DNA of 64,000 bases from Epiperipatus broadwayi (GCA_028023455.1 JAQFVV010001053.1:58194-122193); one strand, 5' to 3'. Positions 1 through 13,562 are shown, counted from the first letter of the stretch. Notes: generated by a model not told the origin, from the letters alone. Made by a program: numbers and translations.

Positions 1-3000
1 TAATATTTATCTAGGTTGAAAAACAATCTAGTGGCACCTGTGGAAACACATGTACTTAGCTAAGCTGAATAAAAGTGATCAAGTCCATTTTTCAACTTAT
101 TAACTTTCTGTGATTTTTTTAATGTTATTATAAATAGTGACAGTGTGTGTGTGTGTGACCATGAATGGTCTTATATATATGGAAAGAGGAATGGGAAAGA
201 TTATTTGTTAAAAGAACCTATTATTGGAGATACACGTAATACACTCCATGGATTTCACAGTAATATTATTCAGTTGCTATAGGTAGTATTGGTTTATCTG
301 ATGACAATGGCTAGTATATTTTGTTAGTTGAAATGACTTCCCAATATCGAAATATTTTAAATCTTAAATGATAACAGTGATTAATTTTCATTTTTTATTT
401 TGTGTGTTGAGAAATTGGATAATTTATTTATTTCATTACTAGCGTGACTGGTTTAAGGTTTATGATAGTTGCAAATGGGCCTTAATATTATATTTAATTA
501 GTTATGAATGGACACCTAACTAAAGCATGATGTTTGTATTGCCACATTCTTATTCATATATTAGCATCTTCCTTATTTAGTTATAAATTATAGTGACTAT
601 CATAGTAAATTTATTTCATAATTTTTTATTTGATTACGATATATTGAAACAGTCATCTTGTACAATCCAACTGTTTCACCTACTATATTCTATAGTAGTA
701 TTTTTTTTATATATAACTACTACCAAATTCTCATATATTATGCTAATATTATCATAAAAAACCTGGCTAAATTTAAACCTAAATACATTAAACAGGTATG
801 AGTGCATATATATCTACTATAGAGAGAAAATTGCATTTATATACATAAACCTCTATAAATGTGCACATATATATTTCTAATAATAATTAAATGAAAAACG
901 AGTTGCAACTTCAGACTACATATATGCTAAAAGAATAATGTTTACAGAATTTAAAACATTAAGATTTGTTTATTTTAAAATATTTATTACATTAATAATA
1001 TTTGAAATTACATATTTCTGCATATATCGCTAAATTAAATGGTCGAGTTACATATATAACAAAATGTTTTTTCTATAATTTTAGATTTGTTTTTCTAATA
1101 ATAGTGATGCCAAATAAAATTAATCCTTCTCACTGAAAATTGACCCAGTTTTAATTAAAGTTAAAATTATATTTAAATTGGGGAAACTGAATTAATTACC
1201 ATGTGTCACAGAGGTTAAGATTGACCTAAGTGAAAAATAATCCCAGCAGGATTCTACTGAATTTAGAAACAGCCAGTAAGCTAAGGAAACTAATTAAAAA
1301 TAATATAATGAAGAAGATGGGGGTGCTGATATATATAAGCTGTAGCATCCAGCTTAAAGATACTCAGACAATCTCTATGATTATAATTTTAATAAAGTAC
1401 TTAAATAGCTTTGATGACGATCATGTCAGGGTAAAGGTCTAAAACCTTGCCTTTCACTTCCGATGAGAAGCTGCCTAATGCGGAGAAAGATGAAGTAACA
1501 ACCATACCACCTAAAAAAGTCCCACGATAAAGACATAACTTATCAACAGAAGAGAGAAGTAATGGTAAATACTCCTTCAATTCTAAAGCTTTTAATTAAA
1601 CTCAACTCTAAAATCTAATGGCCATAATAATAATGTAAACTACACTTACTTCTAAATGTAATTTTTATTTTGTTTCAATCTTAAAATCTTGCCTGATTTA
1701 CTGATTTCATGATACAAATTGATTTCCTATTTAAACTGATTTAAAATCATATAAACTGATATCATATTTAAAATTATTTATAAACTGATTTAATATCTGA
1801 TAACTAATTTAATAATTTAATATTTGATAAATACCAATTTAACTGTTTTATGATTTTATCTGAGTTATTATTTACATAAATAACACCTTTCATTTATTGA
1901 TATGATTTCTTTATTTGTTGGTTTACTTGCTGAATTTAAATATGATTGATTTAGTTATGTATTAATCTTATTCTAAGTAATTAAATGCTATTCAGTTTTA
2001 ACTTTCTAAAATCCATATTTTAAATGTTTTAATATAACTTTAGTCATGTATAATGCAAAATGATCTATTTTAAAATAACTATTAAATTTCTAAGTCATTT
2101 TGTATATCTTAAGTTAATGATAATATTTGCCATCATTAATCTTATAAACTTAAAATTATTGAAGCTGAATCAATCAAATTTCAGCAAATGTTGTATAAGT
2201 TTCATTATAAAACAAAGCCAAATTTCAGATTTCACTTACATGAAATCTTATCTTATTTTAAATCTTACATTTTGTTTAATTGAATCTATGCCAAATCTTA
2301 CTATTTTGATTATGTTATTGTTTATGCTATATGTATTCAAAACCGTGTTTTGTTAGTAATTAAATCATTAGTGAGATGTAATTAGATTCTCATGCATATA
2401 TATGTAACTTTGCGTATATATGTAATTCCGCACATATTGATGCATAAATTAAAGCTCTGTTTTGAAATGGATAAAATATCTTAATTAAGATATAATTACA
2501 AATGTACTGTTATTCTAAGATAGATTGGCTTTTAAATATAAAATATAACCAATATTCAGTTGAAGTGATAAAATGCAGCATAAATCTATAATTCCATAAT
2601 GTAATTTCCCTCAATATGCTCTTATCCTACTTAAAGAAATAAAAGCCTATATGGATAGCTTTATAAATTGGATTCATAAGTTTTCCTAAATAGTATAATT
2701 ATGAATACTATAATATGAACTGATACAGGGGAGTTTCATGAAGGAAACTATTCTTTAGCATCTTAATTTTTATAATATGATAATGTTGTCAATGGTGCAT
2801 ATGTGTTCTTAAGAAATGTAATGGTGTACTCACTTATTGCTGTATTCTTTAACGGTTGTATGTTATCGTGCTGCACTATTACTCTTAGTTCAGGCAATTA
2901 TCTTCTTAAAATGGTGGACTGATACATGCCTCCCCATTCGGTATCCTTACAAATAGAACATGAGACTCCCATGGAGCATAAAATTCCCACTTAAATAAAT

Positions 3001-3449
3001 TGCTCGATCATCCAGACTAAAAGCCTCCTATTTCACAGCAATGAGTTCCGTCAAAGGGAACTGTTACTTGGTAAAAATTCAATGAATAAGGCACATATAT
3101 GAGATGCAAAAACTCAGAATTGTATGTTTTCCATATGCCTTAGTATCTGAAGTCTAGCTGCCAAGAATCAGTTCATTCCTCCATTATAATTGTTATTTTC
3201 AGCTTTGATCTGAATTAGAATCCAATTTGATAGGCATAATAGCTAAATAGAGAATATATTAAGTATTTGCACTTAATTAAATATTATGTTCTTTATAAAT
3301 ATCCATAATCACTTCTGCTAACTATAAGGAAAATCTAATTTTTTATTATATAGCATAAATTAGGCATAGATAAGCATGAACACATTCATATAATCATAAA
3401 ATTAATATTAAAGCTCATGAAAATGTCAATTCAATTGTATTATAATTTC
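1..3449. other. AT-rich stretch, no gene recognised
   Basis: Long AT-rich sequence with stops in all frames. The part around 1200-1560 is a little richer in GC and holds a 70-codon open frame at 1230-1442, but its translation is lysine/isoleucine-rich and matches nothing I know. I see no exon-like segment with convincing splice borders, no tRNA and no recognisable mobile-element protein. Confidence 0.6.
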
Positions 3450-3772
3450 ATCACCTGCGAGTGATTCATATATATATATATATATAGCTAAGTAAATTAA
3501 ATATTTGTAACCTATAAACTACAATCATCTGTAAATGATTAAAAAGCTATATATAAACCGGAAGTGCCTAAATATAGTGATATACATATATGTCAGAAAC
3601 CCGATAATTTGTAACATGAAACTTAATATCACCTGCCAGTGATTTTATCTACCTCCTATATATGTAAACCAAGTTATGTAAAACTCAGCCATAAGAAAGT
3701 ATATATTTAAAACCATCACTTGTTTGTGAACCCAAATTTAATGTAAACTTTCCTTAATCACCTGTGTGTGAG
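3450..3772. repeat. Irregular array of a 16-bp imperfect palindrome (ATCACCTGxxAGTGAT-like)
   Basis: The motif recurs five times: 3450-3465, 3523-3540, 3628-3643, 3715-3730 and 3757-3772. The best copies read ATCACCTG followed by two bases and AGTGAT, an interrupted palindrome with an E-box-like CACCTG core. Spacing varies (about 43 to 105 bp) and the intervening DNA is only loosely similar (GTAA, AAACTTA and TATATGTAAAC motifs recur), so this looks like a decayed tandem array rather than a clean satellite. A regulatory role is possible but unsupported. Confidence 0.45.
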
Positions 3773-4019
3773 ACAAAACATCTAACTATTGTAATATTGT
3801 TTTTATTATTATTTCAAAATTTAACTTAATTAAATTAATTTTAAATTTTATTTTACTTTATGTCTTAGTCTTGCTCATTGACTCATAATCAATTCATCAT
3901 TTAGTAATTACTTATTATTAGGTATTAAAAATTATGTCATTGTTGAATAATCATATACTAGCCACATGATACCTATATAGCTATACTCGATAAAATGTCG
4001 ACTTCCTCCCAGTCTTTTA

Positions 4020-4245
4020 CTCTACTGTTGCTTTACTGCTGGAACATGATGAAGGAGAATACTGCAGTGGCCTCATATGTGTCATCTGCAAGGTGGTAAA
4101 TTTTTGAGCAATAGTAAAGGAACTAGGGCTATATCAGACCTGTGTTTGCACCACTGTATTCTGGTCGGCCTTGGGATGATTTACTAAAGTTCTAGATTTT
4201 GTTACATGAATGTACATATTTGACCATTACAATATATATATATAT
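4020..4245 (+). repeat. Dispersed repeat family A, copy 1, with (AT)n tail
   Basis: Diverged sister of 27665-27903. Shared landmarks in the same order are a TGGAAC-like block, a TCATCTG block, GACCTGTGT, a GATTTA/AAAGTTCTAGAT-like block, a TTAAATGAACATA-like block (here TTACATGAATGTACATA), and a 3' end of TTGACC followed by TACAATATATAT. A short non-coding element ending in an AT repeat is typical of a SINE or non-autonomous retroposon, but no pol III promoter boxes are clear, so the class is inference. It abuts the truncated 5' end of LINE copy 1. Confidence 0.5.
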
Positions 4246-5755
4246 CAATTAGAAAATATAGAATCAGTTAATGTTAAAAATAGGGTGGGACTAAGGCAAT
4301 GATGTCCTATATCACCTATTTTGTTTGTGTTCTGTTTGAGTGAAATAGAAAGAGCAATAGAAAGATTAGGAAAAGGAATAGACATACTGTTAGTAGGTAG
4401 TAACTTATTACATATCTTGTCAGTTTTTTTTTTTGCAGATGATATATTTTTGTGTGCAGAAAGAAGAAAAGATATGGAAAATATGCTGAGGACATGTGCA
4501 AGGGTGGGTAAAGAGATGAATTAAATTTAGTGAAGAAAAATCAAATATAATGATGGTTAATACTGGGGAAAGAGAAGATGTAGAATTTTTATTGGGAGAT
4601 ATTAAGTTAAGTGTGGTGAAAAGATATAGTTAATTGGGAATTGTTTTAAGTAATCAGAAAAATTATTTGGATGAATGGGAGAAAAAATTGACAAACGAAG
4701 CAAGAACAAGAAAGGGATTGATAAAAAAATTAACAGTGTTTTATATATGAAATATGATATAGCTAGAATTATATGGCAAGGAGTTGCAGAACCAGGGTTA
4801 ACTTATGGTAATGAGGCATTATGTTAATGGGTATTAAATTACATAGAAAAAGTTCAAAGGGAAGTAGGAAGACATGCATTAGAAGCAGATGTATGGACAG
4901 CAAGAGGGGCAATTCAGGGAGAAATATGATGGTCAAATTTTTATATGAGAGATGCTAAAGGTAAAATGAAAATGTTTGGTAAATTGCAGTTTATGGATAA
5001 TAAAAGAATAGCCAAAATAGTATTTAATTGGGTTATGAGTAAAGGGCAGCAACAAAATGGGTGAGAAAGGTAATGTGGTATGCAAAAGATTTGGATTAAG
5101 AATGTATATCTGTATATTTGTACAAAAGATGGGATGATTGTGTTAGGATGATTATTGAGTGTTATTGTGGTAAGTAATGGGATAAAAGAATAGATTTATT
5201 AATAAAGAATAGGGAGTTAGAGAGATGGAGACCTAGTATGAAGATTAAAAAGAGTTCAAATATATATAGAAATAAACAGAATATTAGGTGCAAGTTAATA
5301 TATAATAATAGTAAGGAAAGTAGTTTATTGTTTAAGGCTCGAATAGGATCTTTAGCAATAAGACAATATACATATAAATGGAAAAATATGGGTGATTTAG
5401 TCTGTAAATTATGTAAGGAAGAAATAGAAAATATTAGGCATCTGTTAATTGAATGTAAATACTTGAAAACAGAAAGGGCACATATAATGAAGTTATGGAA
5501 GAATAAATATGAAAAAAAAGTGACTATACAGAAAGTGGATTATTGGTTTTTATGTGGGGGTTTGGAAAAAAAGATAATGGGGATTTAAATATAAAGGCCA
5601 TAGAGTTGACAAAGTTTATGTTGCGGAAATGGAATGGGACAGAATATGAGAAAACTTAGATGGGAAATGTAAAATTAATAGCTAATAGGTTTTTCTGGGC
5701 ATAATTGCTGAAAGATTCTTGACTTCATTTAAGAAGAAGCTATAGTACATCACAT
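4246..5755 (+). mobile_element. Non-LTR retrotransposon (LINE), 5'-truncated copy 1
   Basis: Degenerate 3' part of the same LINE family as 56030-59213. Alignment starts at 4246, just after an AT tail, with the reverse-transcriptase block homologous to about 57708, and runs through the C-terminal cysteine/histidine motif into a matching 3' UTR (both end near ACATCACA). The endonuclease and the first half of the RT are absent, as expected of 5' truncation during target-primed reverse transcription. Several frameshifts and stops (for example after 4524 and near 5100) make it dead. A long (AT)n follows. Confidence 0.85.
4280..5590 (+). pseudogene. LINE reverse transcriptase C-terminal half, broken
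   Basis: The RT catalytic motif FADD is visible in the frame 4321-4524 (SVFFFADDIFLCAERR), preceded by a CPISPILF block (RT motif with the usual upstream glycine lost to a stop). Downstream frames carry an EVGRHALEADVWTARG segment, a LQFMDNKRIAK segment and, at 5238-5588, the terminal block RIGSLAIRQYTYKW followed by a CKLC and HLLIEC cysteine/histidine motif. That C-x2-C...HLL-x2-C ending is common in APE-type LINE polyproteins. Frames change at least three times, so no intact protein can be made. The exact clade (I, Jockey, craTEX-like) is not settled from sequence alone. Confidence 0.8.
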
Positions 5756-5764
5756 TATAATGTT

Positions 5765-5770
<6 letters not shown>

Positions 5771-5843
<73 letters not shown>
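5771..5843. repeat. (AT)n microsatellite
   Basis: About 36 uninterrupted AT units directly downstream of the 3' end of LINE copy 1. It may have grown from the element's tail. Arrays like this can extrude as cruciforms and are assembly-error prone, so the length is uncertain. Confidence 0.95.
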
Positions 5844-5844
<1 letters not shown>

Positions 5845-8378
5845 CTTAGATATACATTGTAATATTTTAGTTCCAAGCTTAATAATATTTATATTCTATA
5901 ATTTCTTATTAACTTATTTTAAATATAATATTAATAAAACTGATTATCTTATGAAGAGATCATTTAACATTTTTTATACATAGATATTTCAAGTAACTTT
6001 TGCATTTTTTAAGTAACTAGTAGAAAATTTTTAATTGGCGATAAAAGTGATATCAAGAATTTATATTATATTTAAATACATTCACTGTACAATAAAGTTT
6101 AGTAAATTATAAAACATATAATGGGTTATATATCTATAAATAGTTTTTGTAGCAGAAATAATAAATTAATATTTTATATTTAGATTCTATTTATTTTTAA
6201 ACTATTTTTTTTTTAAAATAATATAACCCTAATTTATTATTTACAATATATTGTGTGCATGCACATTTATTATTTCCTATTTTACACTTTAGAGACATTA
6301 TTTTAAAAGTTTAATATATAAATTTACTTAATATTTATTAAAGAAATCGATTATTATAAAAAAAATTGCTTTATGTTATTTCATGTGATTTATGTATTTA
6401 TTTTTTTATAAAATTATACAATTTTATTTTAAATATTTATTTAATATTATAAGAATGTAAATAATTATATAGGTTTAAATATTATAATTGTAAAGTATGC
6501 TGTAACATTTAAAAAGACTTTCTACCACAAATGTGTGATTATACTAATCTTTAAACTAAGGAAATCTATTTCAATGACAAATTGTATCAAGATATGAGTG
6601 AAGAAAGGAATTTTCATATATTGCTAAAAATGATATTCAATTTAATAACATAAATATGCCATTGGAAAATTATATATATATATTGTACCGGGTTTGCTCC
6701 ACAGAAGATCTTTCTTACACTCAAAGGTTTTGGATGGTTTCAAACTTTTTAATAACACATTTATAATCTTATGTAATTATAAATGTTACATGAATGAACC
6801 AGCATGTTCGAGCAAAGTGGGAAATATTATTGATAGCTTTAACTATCAACAATACCCATGATCATTTCATGGACCATCTCAGCTGCTAGACTCAAACCCC
6901 TACTATCCAAACACTTTATTTGTTTTGGAGTAAACCCCGGGCGCCAGCTAGTCAATGTCTAACATATTCAGACAGTACACTCATAATACAGTGCTCGAAA
7001 CAATTCCCTTAACTATCTCTGTTTAATTTTTTTAATCATTAACAAAAATATTATTAATTAGTGGTGAAAAGAATTAATAAAACAATTGAGGAAAAGATTG
7101 GTAAAAAGAATTGATAAAAAGAATTGACCAACAAATAAAGTTTAATTTTAAAGACAATTTATTAACTAATATTTACTAATTTTAAACATTTTATAAATCT
7201 AATTAACACACGCATTTTAAATTAACACACTATAATACATTTTATGAGAAAGCATAAATAATGTTTAATGTTTATAAAATCATATAGCATTCACAAACAT
7301 GCACATCAATAGTTCATTTTATGCATACTTATAGAGTTCAAATTACTTGTCTCTGAAGGCTTTACGAATTAATGTGATGCAATGGCTATTATAGAAATAA
7401 GAATATGAAATATTATTACCTAGGATTTTGAATGGGGATGTAGAACTTTGTTTTCTTTGGTTACTGCTTTAGGTAAGAATATTTCCAGTTGGCTGGGATG
7501 TTTCTTTGATGAGTTTCCTTATTATTCACGATTATTATTATTAGAGACAATTAGATACTGACAGAGATTTCCAAGTTGTTAACCTGACATTATTTCATGG
7601 GCAGATCTTGCTGTTTTCATTGGACTTCAGGCTGTGGAAAGGCGTATATTTCCTGTGGGTTTTTAACACTGCATTTCTGTTTCTGGATACCTAATAAACT
7701 GCACTGTTATCTGAACTGAAACAATTACTCTACTGAATGATTGTCCTCTCTGAACTTAACTGACTCAATCTGTTGTCTGATAAAAAAATGTCTATTTATA
7801 CCTGCAACATGTTGTCCTTGTATTATCCTCCGGCCATATCTGTTGTTGAAATTCCTTTGATAACTAATCCTTTGACAATGTGTTTTTGAAGATGGTTTAA
7901 TTAGTAATAGCCATGCAAATGTGTTGTTTTATATAATTTTAATTAATAGCCATCGCTGTGTTTTTAATGATAATCTTCTTTTATTTCATTTTAATAATTT
8001 ATTACACATACATTTTTATTTATTTACAATCGCACATATATACGCACATATATACGCACATATATAACTGGTTTTAAGATTACCTTTTCTTTCATTCGAA
8101 TGAAAAAAGATTTGTATTTTTAAAACTTTAAATTATATTTTGACTAATAATAATATCCTCTACTTACTTTTATAAAACTTTTAGTTTATCTTTTCTTACT
8201 AAGATTCCCCTCCCCTCTTTTAATTAATCAATTTTAACTTTTATTTCAAAAACTAAGGATAGAATGCTATCTGTCTCTAACTTTTTTCGAAACAACTGCA
8301 TTTTGTTTAATAAAGACACTTTAGATTTTTATAACTAATTTTTTTAGATAAATCATTATGTGCCAATTTCAATATTGG

Positions 8379-8382
<4 letters not shown>
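5844..8382. other. AT-rich stretch, no gene; isolated GC-rich island
   Basis: No exon or element protein is visible. A run of CCCCGGGCGCC at about 6935-6945 is the most GC-rich spot; on the minus strand it reads TGGCGCCCGGGG, resembling a retroviral-type primer-binding site, but no LTR end or gag-like ORF accompanies it. The segment 7440-7900 is less AT-rich and may be an old repeat. Confidence 0.5.

Positions 8383-8466
<84 letters not shown>
8383..8466. repeat. (AT)n microsatellite
   Basis: About 42 uninterrupted AT units. It is followed at once by a two-unit tandem repeat that itself begins with an AT-rich CTAATATATATCAG block. Confidence 0.95.
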
Positions 8467-8469
<3 letters not shown>

Positions 8470-8470
8470 C

Positions 8471-8566
8471 CTAATATATATCAGATCCCACAGCTGTCAG
8501 GCCCCATGACTGGGTGGTACTTTAACCTAAATATATATCAGATCCCACTTAGGTGGTCACTTTAAC
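8471..8566. repeat. Two-copy tandem repeat (55 bp and 41 bp)
   Basis: Unit 1 (8471-8525) and unit 2 (8526-8566) both start CTAATATATATCAGATCCCAC or nearly so and end GGTGGTACTTTAAC or GGTGGTCACTTTAAC. Unit 2 lacks an internal CAGGCCCCATGACT-like block. Function unknown. Confidence 0.7.
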
Positions 8567-11500
8567 CCTCACCTATAACCTCCATCTTTTTCACTTATTT
8601 ATAATTACCCAGGTGCCAATTCTATACAAGATAGAATAAAATTTATCATTGTAAATTGTTCTATGGCTTAGCTCAGTTGAGGTTATAGGATATAGTCTTT
8701 ATATATGAGGCCAACAAGGATGATAAAATATCTATAAACAATAATACTGCAAGATTAATTTAAATATGTTCAGAGCATCTATTCAATACCAAAACTATTG
8801 CAAAATTGACAATTATTACATTTATTATAGGATAGATAATAATTAGGATCGGGTACCTTTATATCCATATCACTATCTATTCCAAGCAAAGTAACATGTA
8901 TTATTGGCATTGTAATACTGAGATTTATTACCACCAGACAAATTAAATAAATCCTGACTGATATTGACAAACTTATATCTTCTATAACTATGTTATATTA
9001 ACCAGATGTGTGTGTGTGGAAATGAAGAATCGAACATAAATAGTCAAGCAATTCATTTGGACTTTTAATTCATTAAAATATTTATTAAAAAAAAAAAAGA
9101 AATAAAAGACAAAAGAAATAATTATAATAAAAAAAAAATATTTATGCACCTTGATAACCAGTTACATCTCTTCTAATGTAAAATCAAAATTGACTACTAT
9201 TTAATATGTTAATCATATATATACTTGAACATGTGCGTTTGATTATATTTTAAACATAATGTATTCATGAAATATATTTTATTAGATTATTTATAAACTT
9301 GTATGATGCCACAAATCAATCATCTTTTACATATTATATTAAAAAATTATTTAACACTTATCTGTTACAATCGGTGTAAGTCATCTAACAGTAACTATAC
9401 AAAATAAATAAAGACAGGGAAAAATAATAACCAAACACTTATACTTATATGCTTAAGAATTAATGAATATCTCCAAACTTAATCTATACAATCTAATTGT
9501 CCCTTGATCATCTCTACCCTCAACTCACATTCAATATAACTCCTATATACCGAACTTACAACAGATAAGGTTTTAATTCTTTATTTTCCTTTAAATATAC
9601 TTCATTACTAAATTGCACAATAAATACGACATCTTTAAAATAATAATCTATAGCATCAAGCACACATCTGAATATCTAGAATCACCTATTATATACTTTA
9701 TAAATCATACACAATAATAAATTATCATACTCTAATGATAATGAAATTACATTGTTTTTTTTTTTTTAAAGAACACAAAACAAAAACAAAAAAAATTGTT
9801 TATACATCTATTGTAACCCAAAAAAAATATTTGTCAATATCCTATTATTACATATTAAGTTTTTTTTTAAAAGAAAATTGAAGGTTGAAAGTTAAAGAAA
9901 CATACATATTAATTTTAAAAACAATGGTAAATTATAACATAAAAAAAAAAAAAAATGTCTATCCGATTGTTAAGCATAACTTGTTAAGAATGATAAGAGT
10001 TTTTTTTTTTTTTTTTTATCCTAGAATTCTGTGATGGGCATTTAAAATGATATTTGCATGCATTGACATTATTTCACTATATATACACGACCAGCAAAGT
10101 TATACGATAGAAAATGATTCTCTGGTTATGAAATTAAGTAGATAATTTTTTTTATTTTAAATTTTAATTTGCAGAAGATTGATAAAAAATGATTAGAATT
10201 TAATATTAGGCGTTTGGTTTTAGCATCTAATGAAAAAAATTGTGCTAGCGTTATTTTATACAATTTTGCCATCTTAATATTACTTACTTTTGGCAGTATC
10301 TTGAAATAAATTATATTACTTATCTTATGTGACATCAAGGGTAATTTTAAAAGTAGTGAATGGACCATTGCTTTGGCAGAAATTTGAAGGCTGGTATCCC
10401 TCTGGGTCTATCTCTTCATGGTTTTATTACTCCAATAGTATAATATAATTTTTCCATAAACATATCATTAGCATCCTTGGGATGTTTTTTTAATATTTGT
10501 AATACTTTTAGAAAGCTATTGATTCTTTTAAGTTTCTTTTTTTTTTCTTCTTCCTCGGAGCCTTTGTTTTTTTACTTTCAAGTTTTACACTCTATATTTT
10601 TCTTTACTCACACCCTCTGTGTTTCTATGACAATCAACTTTGGAAGCTTACCATAAATATTATTTATAAAAATCTTAACAATAAAATGTTTAAATATAAT
10701 AAACATAGTGAGAAAAAAATATTAAATACTAATTATTAATTTTAGAAATGTTATTTACTATTACAAATAGTCTTTATCATTTTTAAAACATAAGATTCTA
10801 AGACAATATATAATCAGTAACTTATAAATAAAATATATTAAAGCAAATTCTAATTAATAATATATTTATGTGTCTTCCTATTATGATATGTAAATCCTTT
10901 ACTATACACAAACATCTACCACTAAACATATAGTCCAAAACTCCACCAATCAATATAACCATTTAAAATTTTGATTTTGTTAAAATCCTAAACTAAAATT
11001 ACATCACCATTTAAGTTTAGTTTTCCTAAAATCTCAATTTTAAATATTACATTATATCACAATTCATTTTTCTCAACTAATTACCTTTAGCCATTGTTAG
11101 CACAAATGTGACCTTCCCACATATCTTTCTGGTGCCAAACTGGAAGATTACAATATATATAAACTGAAATTTTTATAATGACATTCTTAATAATTTGAAT
11201 TTTGTTCATGTATTTATAAGTTGCTTATATTTTAAAACTTTTATAAATGTTGTAATGATGAAAAGAGCTAAATGATTTAAACATTTGTCTAGAAGGCAAT
11301 AGTCCTCAAATTTGCTTTAATAACATTTTCTCTTAGTACATCGTTTTAGTAAGAATGTTATAAAGATTTACGAATGAAAAATCGTAATAAATAATTTATT
11401 TCATTTTTTTATAAAAGCCTCACAATTCAACTTACTCATTTATAACCTAAATATTACAAAAATCGACAAACAAAACCTATAAAGGGCGAATAGTTTATTT

Positions 11501-11734
11501 TACTAACACACCTACACTAAGGGATTTTTCTTGGAAAAAAGTTGTGCAAATTTGGAATTCTTTAAAAAATCATTAGAGGTATTCAACAAATAAAGGATAC
11601 TGTTTTTAAGAACTTTGTTTTTCATATTTTCTTTTACAATGATTTTGCTATTAAAAAGAAAATATATAATTATTCATTGATTGTTGTTTATCAAAGAGAT
11701 GTTTATAGGATAAAACCGTTGGAAAAACATATAT
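8567..11734. other. AT-rich stretch, no gene recognised
   Basis: Dominated by poly-A and poly-T runs (for example 9083-9135, 9750-9800, 10000-10018). Short open frames at 8779-8970 and 10126-10368 (minus) have low-complexity, hydrophobic translations and no recognisable domain. Confidence 0.55.
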
Positions 11735-11816
11735 CAAAGCAAAGCAAACTTCCATATAGTAGTGCCACCTGTGCTAAACAGAGTAATCAATGGATGCCAG
11801 AAGGCTTGTGCATAAA
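11735..11816 (+). repeat. Partial copy of fold-back repeat family B
   Basis: Nearly identical to 12194-12271, the inner arm plus loop of the palindrome downstream: the shared run starts CAAAGCAAAGCAAA, passes through CATATAGTAGTG and GTGCTAAACAGAGTAATC, and ends at GTGCAT. It is in the same orientation as the left arm, so arm plus loop has been copied in direct orientation about 450 bp away. Confidence 0.8.
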
Positions 11817-12130
11817 ATCCCTAATGCCTACTCATCCAATATCCCCAGACTAGTTTCTGGCTTGTGGCCTTCGTCTGTGAGGAGCTTTGGATCTGGGAGC
11901 ACTGCATCTAGATCTTAGAATCTAATGCAACCCTCTAGCAACCACCTTTTTTCTGTACTTAACTACAAAACCATGAGCCTGAAATTGAAAACACAAAAAT
12001 ATTTTCAATCTAAGCTCAATAGCTTATATAGTCATATGGGTCTGAACTCAGTTCAGCACCCATACATTTTGGTGTCTTTGGCTCTTTAACAACCATAGCC
12101 ACCACTACCCTATTAGGCAGGATTGGTGTT

Positions 12131-12378
12131 AAACCAGCAAGCATCACATGATCACATATCCAATACTAGCACATAATTCTTTATAAACAAAGCAAAGCAA
12201 AACTCCATATAGTAGTGTCACTTGTGCTAAACAGAGTAATCAATGGATGCCAGAAGGTTTGTGCATTGATTAATCTATTTAGCACAGGTGGCACTACTAT
12301 ATGGAGTTTTGCTTTGCTTTGTTTATAAACAATTATGTGCTAGTATTGGAGATGTGATCATGTGATGCTTACTGGTTT
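12131..12378. repeat. Inverted repeat / fold-back element, 101-bp arms
   Basis: Left arm 12131-12231 and right arm 12278-12378 are reverse complements with only a few mismatches, separated by 46 bp. The loop has its own nested 9-bp stem (TAATCAATG / CATTGATTA), so the whole unit can fold into one long hairpin. The outer arm sequence (CATCACATGATCAC ... ACTAGCACATAATT) recurs alone at 22428-22476 and about 35526-35575. No protein is encoded. A MITE or fold-back transposon is the likeliest class; no clear target-site duplication was found. Confidence 0.85.
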
Positions 12379-13562
12379 AAAAACATATATCTTTAAAAAA
12401 TAAAACTATATTTATTTTAACACATAAACTTCTTTAATTGTATCAATCTTTATTTTTTTAAATTAATGCTGTTACAACTTTATAGTTCATATTTTAGAAT
12501 GTTTATTATATAATAGTATGTTTTATTTATTTTTAAATATTTTCTAGTTTTATAGCTATGAGTTGCTCTAAGATATTCAGTATTTTATTGTCAAATAGTA
12601 AACAGAGCACTTATAATTATTATGTTCGAACTTTAATACAAAAACACATAGTTTGTAATAAAAATATACCAGATGAACTTCATATTATAAGATGTTTGGT
12701 CGAACATTATATGAATAAATTAAATACAATGAATAAAGGTATTTACTTATGATAAAACAATGTCCATGTTTAATCAAGGGCATTTGAACACAGACATTCA
12801 AGCTCCCTTCAACCATTCACATTGTATTCAAATTTTCTATACCATATCTTAGACTACAGGTATATAAAATATATTTCTATTTAAAATGTTAGTGTATATA
12901 AAAGAGATACAATGAAAGACCCCGAAATATATTCAGTTAACAGTTTTAAAGAATTAAAGAAAACATACTAAGTAATATAATTGAAATTTAAACTTTTTTG
13001 AAACAAATTTGTATGATATTTCAAATCAGACATTTTTTTAATGATGTTGATTTTGTAAAACGACATACATATTTAACTTCTTATGTACAAATAAGATATA
13101 ATAATATACATGATTTTTTCACATTTGTCAACAAGACGTTACATTACTGATTTATTTATTTAATTATTATTTTTTATATTATTTATTTTACTGTAAATAA
13201 AACATATTTTATATGTTTATACTACTTCGACTTTATTATTTGTTTATTATTATATCATCATATGGTTTTTGATAATTTTACATGGTCATATCAGATTGCA
13301 ACATATCTATTTATTAAAATCTGTGAGAATTGTTATGTAGTTTATCACAAAATTATTATTATAGAGGATTATAGAATTGACTGATTATCAAAGAAGAGTA
13401 TAATTATTTCAGTTATTAATGTATGATGTTTATTTACAATAAGGATGATTATTTATTTATTATAGTCAATTGAATCGGTGGCTTCAGTTTATATGTACAT
13501 TTATTTATTCAATATAGATAGGTTCAATATTTTTTTATATCTAACTATATGTTGATGGATGA
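12379..13562. other. AT-rich stretch, one unconfirmed exon-like frame
   Basis: A 64-codon frame at 12558-12752 (+) begins just after TTTTATAG and ends at AAAG|GTATTT, which looks like a splice acceptor and donor, but the protein matches no family I know. At 12785 a TTTGAACACAGACATTCAAG block recurs at about 49687, so a small dispersed repeat is present. The rest is AT-rich with nothing recognisable. Confidence 0.4.

Noticed and set aside
5682-5876. Tyr-Ile repeat reading frames over (AT)n (also 24110-24343 and 50496-50750)
   Set aside because: Simple translation of dinucleotide repeats, not genes.
6930-6950. TGGCGCCCGGGG (minus) as a second primer-binding site
   Set aside because: No LTR end precedes it and no gag-like frame follows.
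8779-8985. Minus-strand segment with cysteines and N-glycosylation-like motifs as a possible third lectin exon
   Set aside because: It lacks the WND loop and the final CTLD cysteine pattern, and its phase does not fit the donor at 21095.
12558-12752. 64-codon frame flanked by acceptor-like and donor-like sites
   Set aside because: No family resemblance and no partner exon; splice-like sites are frequent by chance in AT-rich DNA.
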